From the NCBI GenBank assembly GCA_029204225.1, contig CM055111.1:22647355-22711354 (forward strand): DNA of 64,000 nucleotides. The letters run 5' to 3'. The DNA comes from Diphasiastrum complanatum (Eukaryota > Streptophyta > Lycopodiopsida > Lycopodiales > Lycopodiaceae). This document shows positions 1 through 11,125 of the stretch, in pieces; position 1 is the first letter of the stretch, and the number at the start of each line of letters is the position of its first letter. The notes under the pieces are model-generated. The model worked only from the letters and a program-made list of their open reading frames with translations, was not told the DNA's origin and ran no database searches. Both the position numbers and the translations under genes were made by a program.

Positions 1-18
1 GACGACGATTGGGATTGC

Positions 19-1641
19 ATGAAGATTCAAGGTGGGCCGAGAAAGGTGAGAGTGATCTGCACCGATCCAGATGCAACAGAGTCGTCTAGCGACGAGGAAG
101 GAGCCTTCAGAGTTAGCCAGTTACTGAAGGCAACTCCCCGGAGGCTTGTCCGTGAGATTGATCTTTCAGCAAATCACCCCTTGCCAATATCTGACAGCGA
201 AGATGAAACTTCAGAAGTTCCTTCCTATTTTACTACATTTGAATCTCAAGCCTTGCAGAACGATCTTGAGCATCATGAACTGGTTGCTGCTGATGCCAGG
301 CTCACTAAAAAGACATGCAGTGGAAAAAAGCAAAGTGAAAAAACACCAGCAGCACGACATCTTTCCAGAGCTGTGCATAAAGGATATGGTTCATCAAAAA
401 GAAATTATCCTTTGAAGCAAAAGCTAGCTGAAAAGAGGGGCAATAGGTTCCGAGGCGTGAGGCAGAGGCCATGGGGAAAGTGGGCGGCCGAGATTCGTGA
501 TCCAGTTAAAGGAGCAAGACTATGGCTTGGCACTTATGACACTGCAGAACAAGCTGCAAAGGCTTATGATGAAGCAGCCAGAAAGATCAGAGGCCCGCTT
601 GCGCAAACTAACTTTTGTGGAGTTGCTGCCAATGAAGATTTATCTGCGGCTAGTCCTGTCTCTCCCTACAGTCCTGAAACGCCCGTGAACCTCAGAGAAA
701 GCAATCAGTTTGTCTGCACAACAAATTGCCAGTTTGATTCTGAAGGATGGGCTGCAGATTCTTCGGATATTGGAGGAAAGCCACTTGTTGCAGCATTGGA
801 AGATCCCTTCACACTAAAAACTGATGTCCTGTCTTCCAATCTGGAAAAAAATGGTGTCCTTCATACTTTTTCAGCTCAGAAAGATACACAGTCTACTTGC
901 GTACATAGTGTTAATAGGAACTCTCTCACTTGCAGCCAAGACTTCTCTGAATGTTCTTCCTTTTCTGAATGTTCTTCTACTGATTGCCTTTCTGTGGAAA
1001 CTACTCTGGAAATTGTTCCTTCTGGTAGCCATGTTATTCACGTTGGGCCTGTTTTGGAACTGGACCATGAATCCTCAGTTATGGAATCCACGGCTCTAGC
1101 GCCGAGCTGCCCATCTTCCATTCATGTGGATTCTTGCTTCTCTGATCTGGGTAATGGAAGTCAATCTCCTGCATCTGTTCTGGTCAAGTCTCTCCCATTG
1201 CAGATGCAATGCCCTGACTCCCCTGAGGATTTGCCTTCCGCCTGGGATCCCACTTCTGTTTCAGCTTTTGCCGAGGAAGATTCAGCATTAATTGACTACC
1301 TCTACTGCAATGAAGAAAAGATCGCTTCCATAAACATCATTGAAGGGGAAAACATAGATTTTCCGTTACTGCTGGACTCACAACCCATGGCCTTAAGTTT
1401 TGAAGTTCCTGGCAAAGATAGAGCTGTAGACCTTGCACAGGATCAGCTTTTTGTTAAGGAGCTTGATTTACTTTTCGATGTGGATACTTATGGGCATGTT
1501 GCTGGAGTGGATTTTGATCTGGTAGGAGCAAATGCTTTTGGTGATGCAGATGAGCTGGGTGACATCGATTTGCTTGACTCTGAGCTTCCCTGGTTTCACC
1601 AAATTGACCTGCTAAGATCAGAACCGAGCAGCTGTGCTTGA
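19..1641 (+). CDS. AP2/ERF transcription factor of the cytokinin response factor (CRF) group
   Basis: A single-exon reading frame of 540 residues encodes a nuclear DNA-binding regulator. Near the N-terminus is the CRF signature [19 protein letters not shown] (about residues 9-27), which in CRF proteins mediates interaction with cytokinin phosphorelay proteins and other CRFs. One AP2 domain spans about residues 142-199 and carries the ERF-type WAAEIRD core, with the conserved Ala and Asp that favour GCC-box binding. A SPASVL motif (residues 383-388) resembles the putative MAPK-site SP(T/V)SVL motif of CRFs. The C-terminus is acidic and hydrophobic ([12 protein letters not shown]) and is a plausible activation region. 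The protein is longer than most Arabidopsis CRFs (about 300-350 residues). The frame is open back to base 1, so the true start may lie outside the window and the first ATG at 19 is provisional. It is the only intact regulatory gene here and has no frameshifts. Confidence 0.93.
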   Translation: MKIQGGPRKVRVICTDPDATESSSDEEGAFRVSQLLKATPRRLVREIDLSANHPLPISDSEDETSEVPSYFTTFESQALQNDLEHHELVAADARLTKKTCSGKKQSEKTPAARHLSRAVHKGYGSSKRNYPLKQKLAEKRGNRFRGVRQRPWGKWAAEIRDPVKGARLWLGTYDTAEQAAKAYDEAARKIRGPLAQTNFCGVAANEDLSAASPVSPYSPETPVNLRESNQFVCTTNCQFDSEGWAADSSDIGGKPLVAALEDPFTLKTDVLSSNLEKNGVLHTFSAQKDTQSTCVHSVNRNSLTCSQDFSECSSFSECSSTDCLSVETTLEIVPSGSHVIHVGPVLELDHESSVMESTALAPSCPSSIHVDSCFSDLGNGSQSPASVLVKSLPLQMQCPDSPEDLPSAWDPTSVSAFAEEDSALIDYLYCNEEKIASINIIEGENIDFPLLLDSQPMALSFEVPGKDRAVDLAQDQLFVKELDLLFDVDTYGHVAGVDFDLVGANAFGDADELGDIDLLDSELPWFHQIDLLRSEPSSCA

Positions 1642-2558
1642 AGCTTTTGATGGAGATTTAACAATTTACATTTTCAAGCAATTTAGAACTGTTGAGAATG
1701 TTACTAAGCAGAATCTTTGGTAGCTGGCAAAACTTGTCATACTACCTGTCATAATTTTACAGCCTTTGAGCTATCATTTGATAGCTTCAGCTGGAGTTTT
1801 GCATAGTACTCTGTATAACGTATACCATGATAAGATAGGGATTTTGAGTAGCAAGTAAACAATTTTGCTCTGCGGATTTGATCTTTAGGTTTGCCCTGTT
1901 TGTAGTTCTGGGCAAGCAAGAGCTATAATGGCTCTGAGATTAGCTTACAAGTCTTAATATGCATATTCAAATTTGTCAACCCTTGATTGCCTATGTTTGT
2001 TGAATATGTTAGTCTTGGAAATGCCTTCATTCACATCAGAAGACTCTTGGAGTTTATGTGCAATGTTCTTTTGTATGGATGGCACAAATGAAACAATGCT
2101 GGCTAAGGTTTATATTGCAGATGGGATGGCCTTTATTTTACAAGCTACTCACTCAGTCTTTAACCAAATCTGGAAGCAATAGCTACAGCCTATTAGTAGC
2201 TTTGCTTAAGCCTTAATTTGCTTCAACATATCATTTGACAGATACTTGGAAGGCTATGTTTTTGAATTGGTCAAAGCATTCATGAGTTATATTACATTCA
2301 AAGAGAGTAAGTCAGTCAAATTTGAAGAAACTTTTAAAATGTTATCACTATTAAGCTTTCAAGCCAAACCCAAATTGCTGAACTGAAGGGGAAAAGTCTA
2401 AATATTTAAGTGGCAGGGTTGGCCATAAAGTCATTAATGACTCTCCATGAGGGGTTGAGCTGCTTGCACAAGCTCATTACAAAAGCCCCTTGCAAGCCCC
2501 AATGAGGGGGTACTTAAAAGCTTGTCATCTTTTTTTATTTTATCATGGCCTTTATGTA
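1642..2558. other. 3' UTR and intergenic DNA after the CRF gene
   Basis: The first few hundred bases, AT-rich with T-runs, are the likely 3' UTR of the CRF gene. I see no clear polyadenylation signal and no second gene. A 69-codon open frame at 1973-2182 has no recognisable features and is not called. Confidence 0.5.
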
Positions 2559-2559
2559 A

Positions 2560-2761
2560 CAGAAGTAGGAGCAGTTTCCGAATCGTCAGAAATATGTTAA
2601 AAAAACAACATAGGTAGACTAAAAATCTACACTTTTTATTGTGTAGTTGACAATCATCTACAGAAGTAGGAGCAGTTTCCGAATTGTCAGAGATATGTTA
2701 AAAAAACAACATAGGTAGACTAAAAATCTACACTTTTTATTGTGTAGTTGACAATCATCTA
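2560..2761 (+). repeat. Two-copy 101-bp tandem duplication
   Basis: Two adjacent 101-bp units (about 2560-2660 and 2661-2761) start with CAGAAGTAGGAGCAGTTTCC and differ at about two positions (aatcgtcagaa against aattgtcagag). Each unit contains a short inverted repeat, GTAGA...TCTAC. Near identity implies a recent local duplication. Confidence 0.9.
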
Positions 2762-2773
2762 CAGACTTGAATT

Positions 2774-4330
2774 TATCATGCTTTATTTCATGTTTAGTGA
2801 ACTTGAAGATGACCACACCAAAAAGGGTGAAGAAATCCATTGGTAATTAAATGCAAGCACACCCATGTTCACATTTCACATAGGGTTAGTTGTAGGTGTG
2901 CCAAATCCCTTGGCACAACTTAAGGTGGCCTTTAGCTCCACTCCTAATGAGCATCTAAGTTAATATGTTTATACAAAGTTGTAAACCAAACAATTACAAC
3001 TTTAATTGTACAAATATAGATTGGGCATCAAATGTTAGTGAAAAGCCTAAACACGGGGCACATGGCGCATGCACATGAATTGGTCACGCTTCTATTTGGC
3101 ATTATTAGCAAATCCTTATTGAGCTCCACACACAATGTACATGTTTTTTTGTATTATTAACCACTGGGATCATAGAGCATCAAACTTGGGTGGGGCAACC
3201 CAATAAAATGTTATTTTGACTATTGATCTAGTGAGTTGATGCCTTGCCTATTGATTTGAGTCAATGACTTGCCATGTTAAGTACAAAGACTTGCCATGTT
3301 GAGTACAAGAGTTGATTCATAGTAGAAAGAATGCACCACATTTCAATGCAAGCTTTGGATTGTGGCACTTAGCAAGACTAATGTTTAAATGAAGTACATC
3401 TCCATGTTCTTGTTTTGAGATTTGCATAACTAGTTGATTGTTTTTTACCATATCTTATTTGGATGTCAAGGCCACCACTTGTAGATATCATTTATGAGGT
3501 ACTTACCAGCCCAAAAACTGAGGCTATCCATTAGCTTAAGTTTAGGAAGTCAAGGCCATGTAATTGCCAAATTTGTGAAGTAATCTTGGGTATCTCAAGA
3601 GTTGATGACGTAGATCATGGAGCCATGACTTTAGGATAGGTTGGGTAGGAATTATAAAACCCTCATAAGATGAGTTCATCAAGATATATGTTGAATCAAG
3701 ACAATTCCATATTCATGAGAAAATTTAAGCAATTTACATTGGAATTTCTCTGTACATGTTATGTGGCTTGTAAGCTATTGATTCAAGAATTTCTTTTTAC
3801 ATTACTATTGATCAATTGAATGCTAATACACTTGGTTTCAATTTGGCAAAGTTTGATTGATCCACTTTCATTTTGATAAAAGGATTAAGTGGCACAATCG
3901 AGCTCCTTTCCAGTGAAGCTAGTCCTGATCTTAAAGTGCAAATATGAATTGAAAAGATTTGTTGTGTAAACTCAATCACTTAGATTCATTTGTCAAAATG
4001 TTTAAGATCTTTTTTTTTTCTTCTTTTTTTTTTTTTTTTTCCAAAATGGTATCAGAGCTTTGATTAAGTGATAACTTTGTAAAATCATGATTTTGCAAAT
4101 ATTAAGTGAAATTGTGTTGAAATTGCATATTGCTTCAATCATAGGTCATCAATAATATAATTTAGATCAATTAGAGTGGAAAGAGGTCGATTTGGATTTG
4201 TTTTGTTGTCCATGTAGCTCAAAAATCGAGATGGATGCTTTTCAAAAGATTGATTCTAAATTAGGAAGTTTTTACTTGGAGCCTTATGTGCTTTCTAGAT
4301 CTTAATGAGATAGATCTATTGATGTAATCA
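2774..4330 (+). mobile_element. Element C, copy 1: Gypsy 5' LTR region and leader, no coding
   Basis: This stretch is repeated in direct orientation at 5384-6761, with insertions and deletions. Near its end lies TGGTATCAGAGC at 4047-4058, a standard initiator-Met tRNA primer-binding site, preceded by a T-rich tract and CAAAA. The LTR therefore ends just upstream, and 4059-4330 is leader. The leader from about 4165 to 4325 recurs in reverse complement at about 17165-17333, where it leads into the gag of the Gypsy element. That match assigns this copy to element C. The LTR 5' boundary is not clear. Confidence 0.7.
4047..4058 (+). other. Primer-binding site of element C copy 1
   Basis: TGGTATCAGAGC matches the 3' end of plant initiator methionine tRNA. 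It sits immediately inside a putative LTR end (TTTTTCC(A)AAAA). Confidence 0.8.
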
Positions 4331-4699
4331 TAACCCAATTCGGTTGAGTATCTTTTGTGTTATAGATGGAATGTAGGAGCACCTACTTCATGCCCACTAC
4401 TTGGAAAATGACAGCAACCGCCACGATTTACCTCAGTGCAACGACTCCACACCATCTTCTTGTACATACATTTGCACAATTGTAAATTGTATATAGATAT
4501 GACAATTGTAGTCAACAACACAATATGCAATGATCATATCAAGAGCATTAGAGACAGACATAGTAGATGCTTTCATGCATCGATTCTTTCTTTTAGATTC
4601 TGTGTGTTCGCCTACGTACTCCATTGCGATCCACGTGCATGCACCGAGGAGATTACTTCCCACCAATCTCCCGACACACCACTCTTAATGACATAATGT

Positions 4700-5310
4700 C
4701 TTTTATGCTATAAGGACCTCCACCTTTAGACTTTAATCTCCTTCAATCAACTCTATTTTATACATCAAATCTCCAATTTTAAGATCTTTCTTGTGCGATA
4801 TTTGATCACACCAAGCCTTATGTAGTGCCTTTTCCACAACTCACGCATGACCTTGTTTCATCCAATCATCTTTTTGTGAACATCCATAGAGATGGTATTA
4901 GAAACTCAATTGGCATCACTGCATTCTTCCCATAAACCAACCAGAAGGGTGTTTAATTGGCACTATGTATGTTGTACGAAATTCCCAAAGTGCCGCATGC
5001 AACTTATTCTCCAAATTTGATCTACTAGCTTTAATTGTCTTAGTAAGGATATTGCATAAAATCTTGTTTGAAGTTTTTGCTTAGCCATTTCCCTATGGAT
5101 AATAAGTTGTATCAAAATGATGAATGACACAAAAACTCTCCTAGTAAAATCTTGATTGTGTAATTGACAAAATGAGTGCCTCGATCGTTTACTAGTTTCA
5201 GAGGACAACCAAACTAATGATAATGTGCTCAAAAAATTTGGTTGTGGATTTAGCATCTACTATTTGTACTGCTTTGGTTTCAATCCATTTAGTAAGAAAG
5301 CTCACTACCA
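4700..5310 (-). pseudogene. Gypsy integrase remnant
   Basis: On the minus strand, read across frames, this region shows a retroviral-type integrase core: TKWIETKA, then LVNDRGTHFVN (second catalytic Asp region), then a degraded TYYP.GNG.A stretch, then NKILCNILTKTIKASRSN and LHAALWEFRTTY, typical of Ty3/Gypsy integrases. A fragment resembling the HKKDLKIGDL...GGPYSIKDI C-terminal region follows near 4700-4800 and resembles the C-terminus of the integrase at 13662-14220. Several stops and frameshifts make it non-functional. It lies between two C-family 5' regions and is probably part of copy 1 or of a related insertion. It matters because it shows an integrase core that is missing from the other copy. 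Confidence 0.75.
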
Positions 5311-5383
5311 AAGCAGTCCAAAGCCTCTTGCAAGCCCCAACGAGGGGTAGAGATCCCCAAAGCCTCTTGCAAGCTTAAAACTT

Positions 5384-6761
5384 TATTTCATATTTACTGA
5401 ACTTGAAGATGGTCACACCAAAAAGGGTGAAGGATTCCATTGGTAATTAAATGCAAGCACACCCATGTTCACATTACCATAAGGTTATTTGTAGGTGTGC
5501 AACCTCCCTTGGCACACAACTTAAGGTGGCCTTTAGCTCCCCTCCCAACAAGCATGTAAGTTAATATGTTTATACAAAGTCGTAAACCACACAATTACAA
5601 CTTTAATTGTACTATAATTTGATTGGTACAAACATAGATTGGGCATCAATTGTTAGTGAAAAGCCTAAACACGGGGCACATGGCTCATGCACATGAATTG
5701 GTCATGCTTCTATTTGGCATTATTAGCGAATCCTTATTGAGCTCCACACACAATACACATGCTTTTTTGTATTAATAATCCCTGGGATCATAGAGCATCA
5801 AACTTGGGTGGGGCAACCCAACTAGAGCACAATACAATACAAATGACATAAATGCATTATCACTTGGAGTTAAAAAAAAAAGGATAGGAACATGAAGGTA
5901 TAAATGGGTGCTTGTTTGCAATTGAAGAACACATTCAGCAAGGCATGCTTAGGCTTTTAGTAAGGCATGTATAAATTGAGAGCATGTCCCATCTAAGGCC
6001 AATTGGAGATCCATCAAATTCTTGCACCTACAATAGGCTACAAGTAAAGCTTAATAAATGGCATCTAAGTGGAGTGGACCCCACCTCAACCATTTAAGTG
6101 CATTAAATGTCCTATGGTTACACTCCTGCATTGATATGTCTCTTATCATTTTGCAAGACCAACACATTTGTGAATCCAACATTGTACCAATAATCTGGAA
6201 ATTAGATGACTTTCTAAATGTCGTGCACTCATAGTCAATGTTTGTTGATTTGACTTGTGCAATAGCAAACAAAAACTTCTAGCCTTCATCAACAAAAAAT
6301 GATGTTGATTTTAAGCAAGACTATCTCCTTGTAATAGAAAATCCTTGAATATTGCTTGTTAATTTGAATCGTACTCCGATTTAAAATGTCATTTTGACTA
6401 TTGATCTAGTGAGTTGATGCCTTGCCTATTGATTTGAGTCAATGCCTTGCCATGTTGAGTACAACAGTTGATTCATAGTGAGTTCATCAAGATATATTTT
6501 GAATCAACAATTCCATATTTACGAGAAAATTTAAGCAATTTACATTCTGAATTGAAAAATTTGTTTTGTAAACTCAATCACTTAGATTCATTTTTCAAAA
6601 AGTTTATGATGATTTTTTTTTTTTTCAAAATGGTATCAAAGCTTCAATTAAGTGGTAACTTTGTAAAATCATGATTTTGCAAATATTAAGTGAAATTGTG
6701 TTGAAATTGCATCTCTAGCAATTTTGCTTCAATCATAATCAAGAATATAATTTAGATCAAT
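5384..6761 (+). mobile_element. Element C, copy 2: 5' LTR region, PBS and start of leader
   Basis: This is the direct repeat of 2774-4170: shared blocks at about 5384-5820, 6382-6480 and 6540-6760 match copy 1, with copy-specific insertions between them. The primer-binding site TGGTATCAAAGC is at 6631-6642. The leader stops abruptly at 6761 inside the motif GATCAAT, where a reversed piece of element B LTR begins. The continuation of this leader is found at 17333 and below on the minus strand. No protein-coding content was seen. Confidence 0.75.
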
Positions 6762-7364
6762 TGTGAAAGTACAGTACATTAGGACTATAAATGAATCTTA
6801 GAAAGATCCACAAGAGTGATTGTGTACTTGCTTAACAATCTATCAGAAAACTAGTCATCAAAAGTTGATCTAGATTGGCAATTTGACAAACAATAAGCAT
6901 TGACAATCAAATCATTGAACATAAACAGAAATCTGAGTTGGCACGTGTGAAGAGTAGCCTGTTGTACAGCAGCCTGTAGACAATGTTTGAAGTACAATAA
7001 GTCTTGGTTTCATTTGTATCACAAAAAATCAATGTACATGGAGAGCAAACTTGAGATTGCCACTGAGCTCCAAAAATAATCTATCTTCTCACTATGGGAG
7101 CTTGGAATACATAGCAAAAGTGACCTCCTTTGTAAAGTTAGGTGAATTTACAGCATGTAATAAGGAAGTTAACTCATCCTTTTTGCCCTAAAATGAAACC
7201 CTAGTCTATTTCCTAGAGCCATGCTTGGTAGGTAGATGGTTCATCTCAAATCAAGGGGTAGGTCCTATAATGTAGGGATCTCTACCAAATAGACACAACC
7301 ATCACTCTTGACTTGACCTAACCTACATTAGGAGTGGATTGCCATGTGGCATCTTGGCCTTACA
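6762..7364 (-). mobile_element. Displaced right part of the 3' LTR of Copia element B
   Basis: This is the reverse complement of most of the element B LTR seen at 17405-17941; for example, the sequence around GGTAGAGATCCCTACATTAT is shared. It begins with TGTGAAAGTACAGTAC, the complement of the LTR 3' end. It ends at TTACA (7360-7364), where element A inserted. The left part of the same LTR is at 22591-22671. The flank TCAAT at 6757-6761 (reverse complement ATTGA) corresponds to the ATTTA before the 5' LTR at 17334, which gives a 5-bp target duplication with one mismatch. Confidence 0.85.
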
Positions 7365-8778
7365 TGTTGGAAATTAAGCCCACAGTTTTCTCCTTGGTGA
7401 ATGACTAATTCTATTTTGTGATTCTTCCTGCATGTTTATTGATCATTGATCTAGGGTTAGGTGAAACCAACTTTGGTTCTACGTCTGCTCATCTGATACC
7501 TACATGAATCACAAACTTAGACAACCAATTTATTTGAAGAACGTCTACAACGGGCTACCGGCTGATCTCCAGCAAAGGGTAACCAATCCTGTCATAATTT
7601 CAAGTTCAGATGTTACGTTCAATTACTTGAAGTCATTGAAAACTTGGCCATCTTCAAGGACTTCCAAGAACTAGCATTTAGAACAAGTCTGTAGAAATAC
7701 ACTAAGTGTCACAACAGTCTGTAGAAATGAACTACGTTTTCAACAGCTTCGGCTTTTTCGCATTTCTCCAAAATGCGACACTTCCATAGTTCAAAAGTTT
7801 AAGTGTTTTTAAAGGCATCTTCGGCTTTTTCGCAAAATCTCAAAGAGAGAGAAAATGTCGAAGGTCATCTATTTTCATAAGTTAAACTGTTTCAAGGGCA
7901 CCTTCGTCTTTTTCGAGGTCACCTTCGTCTTTTTAAGAGCACCTTCGGCTTTTTCGCAAAATCTCGAAGAGAGAGAAAAATGCCGAAGGTCGTCTATTTT
8001 GAACGAGGAACGTTTCCAGTCACTTCCCAAAATTTGCGAAGTGAGAGAATTTGTGACATCCTCGTCAGTGTCAATGATGCTAAATTGTTGACCGTATACA
8101 CTATGTACAGTCGTCACAAAAGCCATATACTTCCAAGTACAACAACTTTTCTAATTAGGTGACAAGCATTCAATGTAATTAATACATGGATGGAATCTAT
8201 CCGAGCACAGATTAGTGGCTGCTCCGTCTATGAGACACATTGTTTGAGCATCCCAATTACGCCATCATTTTGGTTGTAATTGCTATTCTGTATTGTGCTT
8301 CAGTGTAATATAACAGCAACTTGCTTTTATCTGTGTACAACGTAGATCAATGCTTGTTGTGATTGAATGCACTTTCATTGCTATTTGATCGCACTTGTTT
8401 ACTCACTCTGATCTGAACATGGACATCTACGACTCCTTAGTTTCTAATCAGACGATGGTTGTCTTTGACGCCTGAGGAACTCACGTTATCATACTGCTCT
8501 TCCATTTACTTCAGAACTATACTTCACGATTGAATCTGATATAATACCACATACAAACCATCTCTAATCTCTTCGGTGGACTGTACTCTTGTTTCAGAGT
8601 ATAAATTAATTCTTAAGATCCTGTTGGGCAATTAGAACTCTTAAGGCATGATTACATTTAGCATAAGCTGTCTTTTAGACTTCTTTTGCATTTAGCAACT
8701 GACCAGAATGGGAGAGCTATTCCGCAATAGTCATGCTCTCTTCTCCATTCACGTTCTTCTATCTCCCTTGCCCCATCA
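7365..8778 (+). mobile_element. 5' LTR of Copia element A (copy A1)
   Basis: The LTR runs from TGTTGGAAATTAAGCC to TTGCCCCATCA (1414 bp), flanked on the left by TTACA. It holds an imperfect direct repeat of about 124 bp built around CTTCGGCTTTTTCGC (starts 7819 and 7943), plus an earlier copy of that word near 7744. Relative to the partner LTR at 22672-23542 it keeps about 540 bp that the partner has lost. It lacks about 11 bp that remove the TATAAATAG box (present in the partner near 23258-23275), so its promoter is probably crippled. Confidence 0.88.
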
Positions 8779-8781
8779 GAT

Positions 8782-8793
8782 TGGTATCAAAGC
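8782..8793 (+). other. Primer-binding site of element A1
   Basis: TGGTATCAAAGC lies three bases after the LTR end. It is an initiator-Met tRNA type site with one change from TGGTATCAGAGC. Confidence 0.85.
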
Positions 8794-8845
8794 ATAGTTC
8801 AAATAAACCGAGAGATAAAGTTTGTTCTATTTGTATGTTGTTATC

Positions 8846-9618
8846 ATGTCTCATATAGGTAGCTCTTCATCTTCATCACTCAGTGAAGCTAGAGTCATTG
8901 ACAAGTTCAATGGTTCTAACTTCTACATTTGGAAGTTAAAACTTAGAATGATGTTGATAGATAGAGATCTTTGGGATGTAGTAGAAGGTGCAGACCTGAA
9001 ACCTGAAGATGGTGATCAAGCAAAGTCCTGGAGGATCGAAGATCAGAAGGCTCTAGTATGTATCACACTCAATCTGGTCGACTCCCAAATATCTCACGTT
9101 ACCACGTGCAAAACCTCTCAGGAAGCACTGGACTTGTTATCAAGTCTTTATGAGACTCACGATGTAACCACGAGATTATATCTTAGAAGGAAGTTCTTTA
9201 CTCTTAGCATGTCTGATTCTACTACCATCAATTCTCACATCAACAACTACAAGTCCCTGTTAGATCAGTGATCAGCTGTAGGATGTTCTATTCAAGATGA
9301 TGATGCCGTTATGACCTTGCTTTCTTCTCTTCCAAAGTCCTATGAGCACTTTGTGGTGATGATCTCCACACAACCCGACCTCACTCTTCAAAAGGTGATC
9401 GGTCATCTTCTTCAAGAAGAAATGCGGGGAAAGACTAGCAGCCTGTCCATCAAAGACAAATCCATGGCTCTATACACCAAGAAGAAAGATTATTCCAAGG
9501 GCAAGAATCAAGTGCAGCAGCAACATCAGAAGCCTCACACTCAAAGTGAGCATGGTGGATCGTGCAAGAAGCTTTTCTACAGATATTGCAAAAGAGCTAA
9601 TCACGACGTCAAAGAGTG
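8846..9618 (+). pseudogene. Gag of Copia element A1 (nonsense codon, cut at the zinc knuckle)
   Basis: The frame starts at ATG 8846 (MSHIGSSSSSSLSE...). It shows the Copia gag layout: a KFNGSNFYIWKLKLRMML region (UBN2/DUF4219 type, structural capsid-like) in the first 120 residues, then VMISTQPDLTLQKVIGHLLQEEM, then a basic and Gln-rich stretch and the start of a CCHC knuckle (YCKRANHDVKE). One TGA at 9269-9271 interrupts an otherwise open frame; the related copy A2 has a leucine codon (TTA) there. The coding sequence stops in the middle of the zinc knuckle, at the point where the missing pol half (on the minus strand at 26777) would join. Confidence 0.88.
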
Positions 9619-10024
9619 ATAGAAAATAAATTTATATGGGTTAAGATGTCTTTTGATTCTTGTGTTGCTTAAGTGTTCTTCTAATTGAATTTGCAAAGTA
9701 ATGGAGCTTGGATTATATAGCACCAATCCATCCAGCTGCAAGAGAAACTCAAGAAAGATTCACCTAGAATAGTGTCCTATGCATGGACCAACTATTCATA
9801 GAATTGTTATTGATAACTCTACACATGCATACACTGTCTCATACCTTGTCTAAACTCCATTTAGTGTGTTATGGGCCTCACAAGGATATTAGTTACTTTC
9901 GGGTCACATCCAGTATGACGTGGCATAACTAACAGCTTGTTTCACTGGAGTACCGTGTTTCCAAGGCTAGGAGTATATTGTATCCTATGTACTAGTCATG
10001 GACATAACATTCTTTCCTCCTTAA
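9619..10024 (-). mobile_element. Chromovirus 3' LTR fragment with polypurine tract
   Basis: On the minus strand, a purine tract (complement of 10010-10023) is followed by TGTTATGTCC, a TG-starting LTR head, at 10009 and below. The LTR body extends left to the junction at 9619. The layout matches the coding fragment just upstream on the minus strand. The far LTR end is not visible. Confidence 0.6.
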
Positions 10025-10039
10025 ACTGTTTCTATCCTT

Positions 10040-10740
10040 AGAAAGTAAAATTCGATAAATTCTTCTTCATGCTATCAACTCTTTCCCACGAATCATCATC
10101 CTCAGTATGAACCTTCCACCAATTAAGCACTCAGAGATAGAACAGTTTCTCAATTGTTTATCTCTAGTTCTGAGCACTTTCTCAGGTTCCAAAGGTACAC
10201 TAAGCGATAAATCTTCCAAATGGGATAAATCCTCATCCGATCCAACTGTATCACCATCATGTAAACTTAGTTTCAAACAACTTACATGAAATACTAGGTG
10301 TGCAGTCGATTTTCCTTGAAGATCGAGTTCATACACCAAAGAACCAATTCTACGTACAATCCTGAAAGGTCCACAATAACAGGTAGATAGCTTATAATGC
10401 TTCCCAATACGTAATGTCTCAGAATCTTTTGGAATCCTAAGATATACCCAGTCATCAACTTTAAGACTTTTTGGAGATCTCTTAAGATCGGTATAGTATT
10501 TAGCTCTATCTTGAGCACTTCGGATACTATCCTTAGCCACTTGCAACATTTCTTGCATATCATGCAAAAAATCAGCAACCTTCTGGATCTTAACAGACTT
10601 CGTCTCAACATTTATTGGAGATCTAGGTTGATAACCGTACATAAGTATAAAAGGACTGTAACCTGTAGCAGAATGTTTTCTACTATTATATGCAAACTCA
10701 ACTAGTCAAATTCCCATTTTGGTCACATTTGGAACATTGT
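10040..10740 (-). pseudogene. Chromovirus (Ty3/Gypsy) integrase C-terminus plus chromodomain
   Basis: The main open stretch (10067-10642) reads MYGYQPRSPINVE..., then a coiled tether region, then VDDWVYLRI and the GPFRIV...YELDL core of the Gypsy integrase C-terminal domain, followed by HLVFHVSCLK. Upstream codons to about 10740 read VEFAYNSRKHSATGYSPF, the end of the catalytic core. After PEKVLRTRDKQLRN the frame slips by one base; the alternative frame continues WKVHTEDDDSWERVDS, the aromatic and acidic core of a chromodomain, which in chromoviruses targets integration to modified chromatin. Truncation and the frameshift make it a relic. Confidence 0.88.
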
Positions 10741-10744
10741 TCAG

Positions 10745-11125
10745 ACCGGAAGAAATGTGGACAGTGTTGAGTCAAAAACACAGGGGAATCAACTAACTAA
10801 GAAAGATAAGAAGATTGTGGAATAGTTCACCATTCGAGATGGATTACTATTTCAGAATGGAAAAGTTTGCGTACCTGGTGATGATGAGCTCAAACGGAAG
10901 ATTTTGTCTGAATGTCATGACATACTTTGTGCAAGACATCCCGGTATACACAGGACTCTGGACTTGGTTAAGAGAGAATTTTATTGGCCAAAGCTCAAGC
11001 CATATGTCGAGTCATATATTGTTAAATGCAAGCCCTGTCAACTAGCAAAGGCTGAATGCCATAAGGCTAGTGGTTTGTTGCATCCGTTAGATATCCCAGA
11101 TAAGAAATGGGAAAGCATATTCAGT
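10745..11125 (+). pseudogene. Gypsy integrase H2C2 zinc-binding fragment
   Basis: Plus-strand codons read DGLLFQNGKV, then HDILCARHPG, then KREFYWPKL, then CKPCQLAK. The His/His/Cys/Cys spacing is that of the integrase N-terminal zinc finger. The match ends near WESIF at about 11125, where unrelated minus-strand coding begins. It faces away from the chromovirus fragment at 10040-10740, so the two halves of what could be one integrase are head to head. A local inversion or two independent insertions could explain this. Confidence 0.82.

Noticed and set aside
1973-2182. 69-codon ORF after the CRF gene
   Set aside because: No motif, codon pattern or start context; it is probably 3' UTR or intergenic sequence.
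4010-4045. Long T-run as the poly(A) tail of a minus-strand LINE
   Set aside because: A primer-binding site follows at once and the sequence repeats at 6611-6642 in the same position, so it belongs to the element C LTR end.
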